DNA of 64,000 nt from Candidatus Bathyarchaeia archaeon (GCA_035283685.1 DATETJ010000010.1:1-64000), one strand, 5' to 3'. Shown: positions 52,250-61,088, numbered from the stretch's first letter. Notes: generated by a model from the letters alone, not told the origin. Translations and numbers: made by a program.

Positions 52250-52834
52250 ATGGGCGCCGACATTTGGACATGGGAAAAATGCAAGAACAAACTCAAAACG
52301 CTACGAGGCAGACTAGGCTTCCCAGACTCAACAAACCTGCATTTTCTGAAACTGGCGCTATCACTCGAAACTGGAGAAATGCAGGACGAAATGAGAAACC
52401 AGCCATACCCCGAAGCAAAACCAACAATCTATTGCATACTCTCAGGATACGCCGACGCCAAACCAACCCCAGAAACCAAGCAGCTGATCTCTTATTCTCA
52501 AGTGCCCGGAGGCGTAGGCTACAATGCAGCTTTCATCCGCCGCGCCGTGCAGCCACTGGAACGCATCTTCGGATCAAACGTCCAGCGCTTATGGACTGCC
52601 GCGCAGCTCTTTGACGCCGAGAAACTAGACTACGGCGACTGCTCAGCGAAAATCCACGCTCTACCACTTGTGCCTCTCGTTGTCATCTTGCGCGCCGCGT
52701 CACCAGAGTTCTCAGCCTCAGCCAACATGCTCTTCGACTCCACCATCAGCAACTACCTCTCAACAGAACAGGTCGCCATGCTCAGCCAACTCACAGCGCT
52801 CCGATTAGCCCGCGCCAATGAAGCGATAACTTAA
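52250..52834 (+). CDS. DUF3786 domain protein
   Basis: A 194-residue protein with SYSQVPGGVGYNAAFIRRAVQPLERIFG, the DUF3786 core in which a PGG-x-Y-x2-AF pattern precedes an FG. The family is found in archaea and some sulfate reducers and has no set function. The C-terminal half has LPLVPLVVILRAASPEFSASANMLFDSTISNYL, also family-like. The gene has its own promoter and is followed at about 50 bases by gcvPA. No cysteines form a clear cluster motif. Confidence 0.75.
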   Translation: MGADIWTWEKCKNKLKTLRGRLGFPDSTNLHFLKLALSLETGEMQDEMRNQPYPEAKPTIYCILSGYADAKPTPETKQLISYSQVPGGVGYNAAFIRRAVQPLERIFGSNVQRLWTAAQLFDAEKLDYGDCSAKIHALPLVPLVVILRAASPEFSASANMLFDSTISNYLSTEQVAMLSQLTALRLARANEAIT

Positions 52835-52887
52835 AACCCGCTCAGCCGAAATACTACCGTTCTACCAGCCCTCGGTGAAAGCCACAC

Positions 52888-54294
52888 TTGCCCAAAACGC
52901 ACGCTCACCCATACATACCCAACACTACGCCGGAAACCAAACGAGGAATGATGCAGCAAATCGGCATCAAGGCAATAGACGAACTCTACTCTGACGTGCC
53001 ACAAAAACTCCGCCTAAAACGGAAACTAAACCTGCCCAAAGCCATGTCAGAGCAAGAGGTCAAAAAACACGTTGAGGCTCTTCTAAGCAAGAACACAAGC
53101 ACACGCGACATGCCCACTTTTCTAGGCGCAGGCTGCTGGCCACACTACGTTCCAGCCGCTGTCGACAACATTATGCAACGAAGCGAACTGCTAACCTCAT
53201 ACACACCCTATCAACCCGAAATCTCACAGGGCATGCTTCAGGCGTTATTCGAGTATCAAAGCATGATATGCGAGTTAACCGCCATGGACGCCGCCAACTC
53301 ATCCATGTACGACTGGGCCTCAGCCCTAGGCGAAGCAGTCCGCATGGCCGTGCGCGTCAACAACCGCACGGAAGCAATCGTGCCCAAACTCATACACCCA
53401 GAAAGACTTGCCACTCTCCAAACTTACGTTGAGCCACTCAAAATGCACATAAGAAAAGCCGAATACAACCGAGAAACCGGCTTGATCAACATTGAAAACC
53501 TAAAGCAACTTGTCTCAAACAAAACCGCCGCAGTCTACATAGAGAATCCATCTTACCTAGGATTCATCGAATCTCAAGTCAACGAGATCGCAGAAATAAC
53601 CCACGACCGTAGAGCATTATTCATCGTGGGCGTCGACCCTACCTCACTCGGAATCCTGAAACCACCAGGCGACTACGACGCCGACATAGCCATAGGCGAA
53701 GGACAACCCCTCGGAAACCACCTCAACTACGGCGGACCACTCCTCGGCTTATTCGCCTGCAAAGGCGAAACAGAGCTAATTAGACAGATGCCAGGCCGCG
53801 TCATCGGCATGACTACAACGCTCAAGGGAGACAAAACAGGCTTCTGCATGGCCTTGCAGACTCGCGAGCAACATATACGCCGCGAAAGAGCAACGTCGAA
53901 CATCTGCACAAACGAAGCCCTATGCGCCGTTGCCTCAACCGTGTACCTAGCTCTACTCGGACCAGACGGTCTAAGGGAACTCGGCGAAACCATAATGACC
54001 CGCTCACAATACGCAATGCACAAACTAAACCAGATGGCAGGCGTCAAAGCGCCCCTATTCAGCTCAGCACACTTCAAAGAATTCACAGTTAACTTTGACA
54101 AAACCGGAAAGAAAGTTCACACCATACATGAGGCACTCTTGAAACAGCATAAGATCCACGGAGGCAAAGACATCTCGAAGGAATTCCCAGAGCTTGGACA
54201 AACCTCGCTCTACTGCATCACAGAAACTCACTCCAGAAACGAAATCGACCGCCTAGCAAAAAGCCTGAAAGCTGTCTTAGGGAGGAAGAGGTGA
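52888..54294 (+). CDS. gcvPA: glycine dehydrogenase (decarboxylating) subunit 1
   Basis: The first half of the P protein of the glycine cleavage system, which decarboxylates glycine and passes aminomethyl to lipoyl-H protein. The 468-residue chain begins HPYIPNTTPETKRGMMQQIG, followed by LGAGCWPHYVPAAVD and TPYQPEISQGMLQALFEYQS and ends with helices before the overlap. PLP lysine is in subunit 2, as expected. TTG is the start. It overlaps gcvPB by four bases (GTGA). Its codons are A/C-rich, in contrast with gcvPB. Confidence 0.95.
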   Translation: MPKTHAHPYIPNTTPETKRGMMQQIGIKAIDELYSDVPQKLRLKRKLNLPKAMSEQEVKKHVEALLSKNTSTRDMPTFLGAGCWPHYVPAAVDNIMQRSELLTSYTPYQPEISQGMLQALFEYQSMICELTAMDAANSSMYDWASALGEAVRMAVRVNNRTEAIVPKLIHPERLATLQTYVEPLKMHIRKAEYNRETGLINIENLKQLVSNKTAAVYIENPSYLGFIESQVNEIAEITHDRRALFIVGVDPTSLGILKPPGDYDADIAIGEGQPLGNHLNYGGPLLGLFACKGETELIRQMPGRVIGMTTTLKGDKTGFCMALQTREQHIRRERATSNICTNEALCAVASTVYLALLGPDGLRELGETIMTRSQYAMHKLNQMAGVKAPLFSSAHFKEFTVNFDKTGKKVHTIHEALLKQHKIHGGKDISKEFPELGQTSLYCITETHSRNEIDRLAKSLKAVLGRKR

Positions 54295-55850
54295 AACCCT
54301 TGTACAGACAAGCGCAGTGGAACGAGCCAGTCATCTTCAAGCTTGGGGGCAAAGGCAGACGAGGATGCACTCTGCCCACCGTTGATGATGATGTGGGCAA
54401 GCTCGTTGGCAACGTTGCAGACACATTGCCCAAATCCATTAGGCGTAGTCAACGGCCCCGGTTGCCCGAGCTTTCAGAGGTTGAGGTGGTGCGCCACTTC
54501 ACTAGGCTTTCACAGATGAACTATGGCGTTGATTCAGGCTTCTATCCTTTGGGCAGTTGCACGATGAAATACAACCCAAAAATCAACGACTTGTTGGCTG
54601 GAGCCACTGGCTTAAGCGAGCTTCACCCGGATCAAAGTGAAGAGACTGTTCAGGGCATACTGGAAATCCTGTACACGCTTTCTCAGTGGCTTGCCGAAAT
54701 CACGGGCACCGACGAAGTTTGCCTTCAACCGTCAGCTGGCGCACACGGCGAATTGCTCGGCGCCTTGCTCATGCGAGCTTGCCACAAACGGAACGGTGAC
54801 TCTGACAAGCGAACTGAACTGATCGTGCCAGATTCAGCTCATGGCACTAATCCTGCGAGCGGAACCATGGCTGGCTTCAAAATCGTCGTCGTGCCCTCTA
54901 ATTCGAATGGTACAGTGGATTTGAAGGCTTTGAAAGCAGCAGTTTCAGAAAAAACCGCTGGCTTGATGCTCACAAATCCGAATACGCTGGGAATCTTTGA
55001 GGAAGACATCGCTGAAATCGCTGATATCATTCATGAGGCTGGTGGCTTGCTCTATTATGACGGTGCCAACCTCAACGCAATCATGGGTAAGACGCGTCCA
55101 GGTGACATGGGCTACGACGTAGTGCACATTAACATACACAAGACCTTTGGGACACCTCACGGCGGAGGCGGACCAGGCGCGGGTCCAATAGGCGTTTGCA
55201 AGGAGTTAGCCAAGTTCTTGCCTGTGCCTCAAATCGCCTATGATACGAAGCGCAAGCGTTACCACTTGGATTACAACCGACCTGAGAGTGTGGGCAAGGT
55301 TCGAGGTTTCTATGGCAGTGTGGCAGTCTTGCTGCGCGCTTTCGCTTACATTTTGAGCATGGGAGCTGAAGGCTTGGAGGAAGCGGCTGAGATTTCGGTG
55401 TTGAACGCCAACTACTTGGTTAAGAAGCTAAGCGAGATTCGAGGCTTTGAGCTACCTTATGCGAAAGGTCGTCCACGAAAGCATGAATGCGTTTTCAGCG
55501 TGAAGCCTATGAGCAAAGAGACGGGTGTACGAGCTGCGGATGTGGCCAAAAGACTACTCGACTATGGCTTGCATTCGCCTACCACGTATTTTCCGTTAGT
55601 TGTAGAGGAGGCGTTGATGATTGAGCCAACTGAATCCATTGAAAAGGAAGAGTTGGACCGCTTCGTTGAGGCTTTGAGGCAGATTTCTGACGAAGCCTAT
55701 TCTGATCCCAACTTGGTTAAGAATGCACCCTACAACGCGGCTATAACTCGGCTGGACGAGGTTAAGGCTTCGCATCCGAAAACCATGGCTTTGAGCTGGC
55801 GTATGCATCAAAATCGCAATGTTATTAAAGCCGCCGCCTCTAAGGTTTAG
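54291..55850 (+). CDS. gcvPB: glycine dehydrogenase (decarboxylating) subunit 2
   Basis: The PLP-binding half of the P protein, 519 residues. FYPLGSCTMKYNP, PSAGAHGE, DSAHGTNPAS and the PLP site in VHINIHKTFGTPHGGGGPGAGP, where Lys of HKTF binds PLP. The C-terminal ALMIEPTESIEKEELDRF is typical. The GTG start overlaps gcvPA. T and H protein genes are not in the window. The nucleotide composition changes sharply at this junction. Confidence 0.96.
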   Translation: MKPLYRQAQWNEPVIFKLGGKGRRGCTLPTVDDDVGKLVGNVADTLPKSIRRSQRPRLPELSEVEVVRHFTRLSQMNYGVDSGFYPLGSCTMKYNPKINDLLAGATGLSELHPDQSEETVQGILEILYTLSQWLAEITGTDEVCLQPSAGAHGELLGALLMRACHKRNGDSDKRTELIVPDSAHGTNPASGTMAGFKIVVVPSNSNGTVDLKALKAAVSEKTAGLMLTNPNTLGIFEEDIAEIADIIHEAGGLLYYDGANLNAIMGKTRPGDMGYDVVHINIHKTFGTPHGGGGPGAGPIGVCKELAKFLPVPQIAYDTKRKRYHLDYNRPESVGKVRGFYGSVAVLLRAFAYILSMGAEGLEEAAEISVLNANYLVKKLSEIRGFELPYAKGRPRKHECVFSVKPMSKETGVRAADVAKRLLDYGLHSPTTYFPLVVEEALMIEPTESIEKEELDRFVEALRQISDEAYSDPNLVKNAPYNAAITRLDEVKASHPKTMALSWRMHQNRNVIKAAASKV

Positions 55851-55872
55851 GCTCAAGGCATAGGGATGAGCT

Positions 55873-56163
55873 TTGACTGAACTGGAAACCAAAGTCAAAA
55901 GCGAAGTTGAAAAAATCATCGACCCCGAAACCGGCTTAACGTTTGGACAGATGGAGCTAATTCAAAGCGTGAAAGAACAGGAGCCAGGCGTGATTAAAAT
56001 TGAATTTGTACCCACCAGCCCCTTCTGCCCAATTGCCTTCAAATTCGCCTTGGACATTAAGACAACTGCCAAAACGGTGGCGGGCATTAAGAAAGCCCTT
56101 GTATATGTGCATGGACATACAATGGAAGAGAGCATCAACCAAACCGTTAACAAAGCTGAATAG
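55873..56163 (+). CDS. MIP18/DUF59-type iron-sulfur assembly protein
   Basis: A 96-residue protein: VEKIIDPETGLTFGQMELIQSV, then a VIKIEFVPTSPFCPIAFKFAL segment containing the conserved cysteine of the family (SPFCP), and a last helix. Such proteins act in Fe-S cluster delivery. TTG start, 22 bases after gcvPB, so probably in the same operon; the lipoyl synthesis needed by the glycine system uses Fe-S enzymes, a possible link. Confidence 0.88.
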   Translation: MTELETKVKSEVEKIIDPETGLTFGQMELIQSVKEQEPGVIKIEFVPTSPFCPIAFKFALDIKTTAKTVAGIKKALVYVHGHTMEESINQTVNKAE

Positions 56164-56181
56164 GCTTCAGCGGAAGACAAG

Positions 56182-56472
56182 TTGACCGTTAAAGTAAGTG
56201 TTAAGTTTTTCACCACGCTGCGGGAGATCGTTGGAAAGAAAGAGGAACAGATCGAGTTTTCCAAGCCCATCAACGTGAACGCTGTGCTGAAGCAGTTGTC
56301 TAAGAAGTATGGAAAGGACTTTGACGACTACATGTTTGACGAGTTAGGCGACGTGCGAGGGCACTTACAGGTCTTGGTTAACGGACAAAGCGTCACAACC
56401 ATGAATGACCTGAGAACACAATTGAACAATGGCGATCAAGTGGCTATTCTGCCGCCGGTTGGCGGAGGCTGA
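56182..56472 (+). CDS. MoaD/SAMP-type ubiquitin-like protein
   Basis: A 96-residue beta-grasp protein: KVSVKFFTTLREIVGKKEEQI and LQVLVNGQSV, ending DQVAILPPVGGG. The C-terminal Gly-Gly is that of MoaD (molybdopterin sulfur carrier) and of archaeal SAMPs, which are thiocarboxylated or joined to lysines. The end has one extra Gly. TTG start, 18 bases after the MIP18-type gene. No E1 (ElsA/MoeB-like) gene is in the window. Confidence 0.9.
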   Translation: MTVKVSVKFFTTLREIVGKKEEQIEFSKPINVNAVLKQLSKKYGKDFDDYMFDELGDVRGHLQVLVNGQSVTTMNDLRTQLNNGDQVAILPPVGGG

Positions 56473-56534
56473 GCACCCTGCTTAAATGCCTATTAGTTCA
56501 GGCTTAAATGACAAGATAACTCCAAGTTTGTGGG

Positions 56535-57344
56535 TTGAAGGATTATTTGAAGTGTCAGCGGTGCGGCAAGGAAGAGGTTTTACCCTTCAAATGCCCTTTC
56601 TGTAGTGGGCTTTTCTGCGGTGAGCATCGCTTACCAGAAAACCATAATTGCTCGGAGATTTGGAGGGCGAAAACGCCGAAGGAGGAGGCACCGCCGTCAT
56701 ATGAGTTTAAGGTTACGTACCAGTCTCGGCGAGGCGCGCTGAGGTTTAGGTTTAGCCCAACTGAGATTAGAGACTTGGCGCTGAGTGCGTTGTTGGTTTC
56801 TGGTGTGGGGCTTTCGTTTTTGGGGTTGAGTCTTGTGGATAGTCCACCACACATTGTGGCAGTATTGGTGGCTGTTTTCACTGGCTCCTTTCTTGTACAT
56901 GAGATGGCGCACAAGTTTGTTGCTCAACGTTACGGGTTGTGGGCTGAGTTTCGCTTGACGCTTTTTGGAGCGCTTCTAACTTTGATATCGATTGTTTTGC
57001 CTTTCAAATTCATCTCTCCAGGAGCAGTAATGATTGCTGGATCTGCTGGTAAAGATACAATTGGGAAAACCGCAGTTTCCGGGTCCGTCACAAATCTGAC
57101 AATATGCGCTGTCTCTTTCGCGTTTACTTTCATAATCCCTTGGAGCAATCCCTTCTTTGAAGTGGCATTGTTCTCCGCGGCTTTCAACGCCTTCATTGCT
57201 GCTTTGAACCTGCTTCCGTTTGGGATGCTTGATGGATGGAAGGTTTTTCAATGGAGCAGACTTATCTGGGTCTTGGCTTTTCTTTCCGCGGTTGCTTTGC
57301 TGGCTGAAATCTTATGGTTGTATTCTGATTTTATCCGGTTCTGA
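56535..57344 (+). CDS. AN1-type zinc finger fused to a site-2-protease-like membrane protein
   Basis: A 269-residue fusion. Residues 1-45 form an AN1-like finger: CQRC, CPFC, FCGEHRLPENHNC supplies Cys28, His31, His37 and Cys39. From about 75 there are six or so helices; HEMAH at 122-126 (HExxH) and NLLPFGMLDGWKVF at 225-238 (LDG) are the two zinc motifs of S2P/rhomboid-unrelated M50 proteases. The finger would be cytoplasmic and could recruit substrate, since AN1 fingers are linked with ubiquitin-type systems; the SAMP-like gene is its upstream neighbour. TTG start. Confidence 0.85.
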   Translation: MKDYLKCQRCGKEEVLPFKCPFCSGLFCGEHRLPENHNCSEIWRAKTPKEEAPPSYEFKVTYQSRRGALRFRFSPTEIRDLALSALLVSGVGLSFLGLSLVDSPPHIVAVLVAVFTGSFLVHEMAHKFVAQRYGLWAEFRLTLFGALLTLISIVLPFKFISPGAVMIAGSAGKDTIGKTAVSGSVTNLTICAVSFAFTFIIPWSNPFFEVALFSAAFNAFIAALNLLPFGMLDGWKVFQWSRLIWVLAFLSAVALLAEILWLYSDFIRF

Positions 57345-57380
57345 AAAGAAGATTGTCTCTTGAAGGGCGACGTGCAAGTT

Positions 57381-57695
57381 TTACAGTAGCTCGATGCTTA
57401 CGAAAACTTCTTCGGGTACGCGGATGCGCATGATGCGGCGCATGACTCGTTCTTCAGAATCTATGTCGATGAGGCGTTTGTGAATTCGCATTTCCCATTT
57501 GTCCCATGTTTGTGTGCCTTCACCGCAAGGTGTTTTCAAAACGGGCACACGCAAGTGTTTGGTTGGTAGTGGTACGGGTCCAACCATTTTGACGCCTGTT
57601 TTATCGGCGATGGCCTTCAGTTCCATGCACACCTCTTCTAACTTCTTGAAGTCAGTGCTTGTTAAGCGAATCCGTGCTTTTCTAGCCATCGCCAC
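57381..57695 (-). CDS. rps10: small ribosomal subunit protein uS10
   Basis: A 104-residue protein: ARIRLTSTDFKKLEEVCMELKAIAD, VKMVGPVPLPTKHLRVPV then GEGTQTWDKWEMRIHKRLIDI. This is archaeal S10; the usual length is 102. In many archaea it follows EF-1 alpha (tuf), but here it is alone. A TATTTAAAA element at 57736-57744 on the minus strand is about 40 bases before the start. Confidence 0.97.
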   Translation of the reverse strand: MAMARKARIRLTSTDFKKLEEVCMELKAIADKTGVKMVGPVPLPTKHLRVPVLKTPCGEGTQTWDKWEMRIHKRLIDIDSEERVMRRIMRIRVPEEVFVSIELL

Positions 57696-57853
57696 GCTTC
57701 CTCATTCTAAGTTGCGTTAACTCCACAACCCCACCTTTTAAATACTTTTCCTTTAAGTTCCGCATGCGACTGCTGAGCGCATTTTTCTCAGGTGCTTCTT
57801 TGGACTTTCAGGACACGAGCATATGCCCCTTTTCTAGTCCGAATTGCAGAAGG

Positions 57854-57912
57854 TTTATAAGGAAATGTCATTGTTGATATCGATATTGATATCGGAGGTG
57901 ATATCGATATTG
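57854..57912 (+). promoter_or_regulatory. PadR promoter with repeated GATATCGATATTG sites
   Basis: TTTATAA at 57854-57860 is the TATA box; the start would fall near 57882. The 13-bp GATATCGATATTG occurs at 57876-57888 and again at 57900-57912, with a further GATATC at 57888-57893. These repeats cover the expected start site and the GGAGGTGAT ribosome site, and each contains palindromes. The spacing of 24 bases between copies is about two helical turns, suitable for two PadR dimers, so self-repression is likely. No experiment supports it. Confidence 0.65.
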
Positions 57913-58458
57913 TTTCCATTCAGGCATTGGATGAGACACATGGCGATGGTCCCTAAAGGCTTCTTACGCTATCAAGTCTTGAAGTTGCTTGATGAAAAAC
58001 CTATGTCGGGTTCAGAGTTGATGGCTGAAATCGAAAAGCAGACCGAAGGTCGTTGGCGACCAAGCCCTGGCTCCATCTACCCACTACTCTCGTGGCTACA
58101 AGATAAAGGCTACATCAAAGAAGCTGACGGTCAGGAAGCAGGAGTAAAGCGTTACGCACTTTCAGATTCAGGGAAAGCTTTGCTCGTCGAACATGGCAAA
58201 AGGCAAGTAGAAATGCGCAAGCGGTTCCCGCACTTTGGTCCTGGTCCGGGCTTCATGGGGCCAATGTGGTTTGAGTTCTATCCTGAGAGGGCTAAGGAGC
58301 TGCGCCGAGCCACCAAAGACTTGGCCATGGCCATTTGGAAGCTCCGCGATAAGATTAGAGAAGAGTACTCTGAAAAAGCTGTTCAAGATGCCGCGAAAGC
58401 TTTAGAAGAGACCGCCAAAAAGATTGAGGAAATAGCAGGGAAGCTTAGAGGCGAGTAG
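57910..58458 (+). CDS. PadR family transcriptional regulator
   Basis: A 182-residue regulator. Winged helix: FLRYQVLKLLDEKPMSGSELMAEIE then WRPSPGSIYPLLSWLQDKGYI, the PadR signature, and YALSDSGKALL. The C-terminal half is helical and charged (about 100-180, with EYSEKAVQDAAKALEETAKKIEEI), likely a dimerisation coil. I use the TTG at 57910 since GGAGGTGAT precedes it by eight bases; a longer frame starts at 57844 in promoter sequence. ATGs at 57931 and 57940 are possible too. It heads the two ABC transporters and probably represses them. Confidence 0.9.
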   Translation: MFPFRHWMRHMAMVPKGFLRYQVLKLLDEKPMSGSELMAEIEKQTEGRWRPSPGSIYPLLSWLQDKGYIKEADGQEAGVKRYALSDSGKALLVEHGKRQVEMRKRFPHFGPGPGFMGPMWFEFYPERAKELRRATKDLAMAIWKLRDKIREEYSEKAVQDAAKALEETAKKIEEIAGKLRGE

Positions 58459-58462
58459 CTAA

Positions 58463-59476
58463 TTGTCGCATGACGCCATAATGGTTGAAGGTTTGACCAG
58501 AGTCTTCAACAAGAACTTGGTTGCCGTAGATCACATCAACTTCAGCGTTCAAGAAGGGGAAATCTTGGGCTTCCTCGGACCAAACGGGGCAGGCAAAACC
58601 ACAACCATCAACATGCTCATAACCGTACTGAAGCCCACCGAAGGCAACGCCAAAGTCTGCGGCTATGACATAAACAAGCAATCTAGCGAAGTCAGAAACT
58701 GCATAGGCGTAGTCCCGCAGGAATACACAGCTGATGAGGATTTAACAGGTCTAGAGAACATTTTGCTCTGCGCTGACCTGTACGGGATACCACGCGAAGT
58801 CTCAAAGAAACGAGCGGAGGAGCTCTTAGCGCTTATTGAGTTGACTAAGTTCAAAGACAAGCAGGTGGCTACGTACTCGGGGGGCATGAGACGAAGGCTT
58901 GAACTTGCTTGCGGTTTGATCAATCGCCCTCATGTTTTTTTCTTAGATGAGCCTACTCTTGGCTTGGATGTTCAGACTAGGGCAGCCACATGGAATTATA
59001 TCAGGTTGCTCAAGAAGGAATTCGGCATGACCATTTTCATGACTACACACTATTTGGAGGAGGCAGACATGCTCTGCGACCGCATAGCCATAATCGATCA
59101 TGGAAAGATCGTCACAGTGGGCGCTCCGGAGCAGTTGAAGGAAGGCTTGGGCGGAGACATCATGACCCTAAGCATCAAAGACGCCAAAGCCGACATCACT
59201 GGTGTAATTCAGAAGGTTCCCAAAGTGAAGGAAGTGCGAAAGCAGGATGGCACTTACCGAATCAAATTGCAGGACGGCGAGGAAACAGCTCCAACCATCA
59301 TTGATGCAGTGAGAGCAGAAGGATACACAGTCACGCGGCTTTCGTTGACAAAGCCAACACTGGACGAAGTCTATCTTGAATTCACAGGCAAGACCATGCG
59401 AGAGGAAGAGGAAGCTAAAGAACAGATTTTCACGCAGAGAATCACCATGAGACGGGCAAGAGGTGAACGAAGATGA
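58463..59476 (+). CDS. ABC transporter ATP-binding protein (DrrA-like)
   Basis: A 337-residue ATPase: FLGPNGAGKTTTINML (Walker A), YSGGMRRRLELACGL (signature), VFFLDEPTLGLD (Walker B) and TTHYLEEADMLCDRI (H-loop), then a DrrA-type C-terminal domain from about 225 (LTKPTLDEVYLEFTG). This group exports drugs or lipids with an ABC-2 permease. TTG start five bases after padR. It overlaps the permease by ATGA. Confidence 0.95.
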   Translation: MSHDAIMVEGLTRVFNKNLVAVDHINFSVQEGEILGFLGPNGAGKTTTINMLITVLKPTEGNAKVCGYDINKQSSEVRNCIGVVPQEYTADEDLTGLENILLCADLYGIPREVSKKRAEELLALIELTKFKDKQVATYSGGMRRRLELACGLINRPHVFFLDEPTLGLDVQTRAATWNYIRLLKKEFGMTIFMTTHYLEEADMLCDRIAIIDHGKIVTVGAPEQLKEGLGGDIMTLSIKDAKADITGVIQKVPKVKEVRKQDGTYRIKLQDGEETAPTIIDAVRAEGYTVTRLSLTKPTLDEVYLEFTGKTMREEEEAKEQIFTQRITMRRARGERR

Positions 59477-60372
59477 GTGACAAGAACAGCGGCAATTCTA
59501 GGAATCCGTTACATGGGCTTTGGGCCTTAACTAACCGAGAGCTGAAAAAATGGTACAAGAACCCGTTTCTCTTGTTCATGAGTATACTTCAACCCATAAT
59601 CTGGATGGGCTTGTTCGGAAAAGCCATGAACTTAGGCGCGGTGTTTACCAACTTCAACCCAACTTTGCCACCCACAGTTCCCGTCGAAGTTCGACCCCTT
59701 ATTGAGCAGGCAATGTCTGAATTGTCAAAGCAATTGCTTGTGGACACATTCGGTACTCAGGATTACTTCTCCTACATGTCGGTGGGCATACTCACATTTG
59801 TCGTACTGTTCACAACAATGTTCAGCGGCATATCAATTGTCTGGGATCGCCGCTTGGGCTTCTTGAACAAAGTCTTAAGCACACCCGTGGCTAGAGGCTC
59901 GATAATAATGTCTAAAGTGTTGTCAGCTGTGATGCGCTCACTACTGCAAGCAGCCATAATCTTAGGCTTCGCCTCTCTCCTAGGCTTGACACCAAGCGCA
60001 ACGTTCAGTCCGATAAATCTACTAGGAGTTTTCGCAGCATTATTCCTCATCAGCATAGGTTTGTCTGCGATTTTCATTTTGATTGCCATACGCTCGACGA
60101 GATGGGAAACTCAGATGGCTGTTATGAATCTGCTCAACCTGCCTCTGCTATTCTCAAGCAATACGTTGTTTCCGATTCACCTGATGCCTGACTGGCTGCA
60201 AACCGTAGCGAGAGTAAACCCAATAACCTATGTTAATGATGCAACTCGGCAACTCATCCTCTACGAACTAGACATGCAGAAACTTCTCTTTGACTTTACG
60301 TACTTGGGCGTATTCGCATTAGTCTTCACATCAATCGGCATATTGCTCTCATGGAAATACCTAACCCGGTAG
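59473..60372 (+). CDS. ABC-2 type permease
   Basis: A 299-residue permease: a first helix at about 28-48 (NPFLLFMSILQPIIWMGLFG), a large external loop (about 55-100), and five further helices, with the ABC-2 signature in the RLGFLNKVLSTPVARGSIIMSKVL region. PLLFSSNTLFPIHLMPDWLQTVARVNPITYV is also typical. It partners the upstream ATPase. Substrate unknown. Its end is 17 bases before the second transporter. Confidence 0.95.
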   Translation: MSDKNSGNSRNPLHGLWALTNRELKKWYKNPFLLFMSILQPIIWMGLFGKAMNLGAVFTNFNPTLPPTVPVEVRPLIEQAMSELSKQLLVDTFGTQDYFSYMSVGILTFVVLFTTMFSGISIVWDRRLGFLNKVLSTPVARGSIIMSKVLSAVMRSLLQAAIILGFASLLGLTPSATFSPINLLGVFAALFLISIGLSAIFILIAIRSTRWETQMAVMNLLNLPLLFSSNTLFPIHLMPDWLQTVARVNPITYVNDATRQLILYELDMQKLLFDFTYLGVFALVFTSIGILLSWKYLTR

Positions 60373-60389
60373 TATAGGCGTGACCAGAA

Positions 60390-61088
60390 ATGACAACAGT
60401 CGTTGAAGCAGTTGACCTGAAGAAAACCTACGTGCTTGGCAAGGTACCTGTAGATGCTCTCTGCGGCATTGACTTGAAGGTTGATAAAGGCGATTTCCTA
60501 GCCATCCTTGGCCCCTCTGGAAGCGGCAAATCCACGCTACTAAACATGATAGGAGCCTTGGACAAACCGACTAACGGCAAGATCCTAATCGAAGGCATTG
60601 ACGTTTCAACACTAAGCGACAATCAACTGGCAGATTTGCGGCGCAATATTGGCTTCGTGTTTCAATTCTTCAATCTCATACCGCGATTCAGCGCCCGCGA
60701 AAACGTTGAGCTGGCCATGGCTGTCACCGACATCGGTAGAAACGAGAGAAAAAAACGAGCTGACCAGCTTCTTGAATCTGTGGGCTTGAAAGAAAGAACA
60801 AGTCACAAGCCAACTGAACTGAGTGGCGGCGAACAGCAAAGAGTTGCGATTGCACGAGCGTTGGCAAACAATCCCAAGTTCTTGATCATGGACGAGCCCA
60901 CGGGAAACATCGACTCCAAAACAGCTGGCGAAATAGTTGAGTTGATTAAGCGGCTAAACGAAGAGCAAGGAGTCACGATAATCTTGGTTACCCATGATGC
61001 CCACATGGCGGCTAAAGCCAAGCGAATGGTGCAGATGCTTGACGGCGTCATAGTGCAGGAGACGGTTAATGAACATGAAAGCAAATGA
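60390..61088 (+). CDS. ABC transporter ATP-binding protein (MacB/LolD-like)
   Basis: A 232-residue ATPase: LGPSGSGKSTLLNMIGALDKPT, LSGGEQQRVAIARALA, FLIMDEPTGNID and ILVTHDAHMAAKAKR. It is of the LolD/MacB class, which works with FtsX-like permeases in mechanotransmission rather than classical transport. It overlaps the permease gene by 20 bases. Confidence 0.96.
   Translation: MTTVVEAVDLKKTYVLGKVPVDALCGIDLKVDKGDFLAILGPSGSGKSTLLNMIGALDKPTNGKILIEGIDVSTLSDNQLADLRRNIGFVFQFFNLIPRFSARENVELAMAVTDIGRNERKKRADQLLESVGLKERTSHKPTELSGGEQQRVAIARALANNPKFLIMDEPTGNIDSKTAGEIVELIKRLNEEQGVTIILVTHDAHMAAKAKRMVQMLDGVIVQETVNEHESK

Noticed and set aside
43000-55000. Replication origin or terminus at the skew changes
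   Set aside because: No Orc1/Cdc6 gene, origin recognition boxes or AT-rich unwinding region was seen; the skew alone is not enough.
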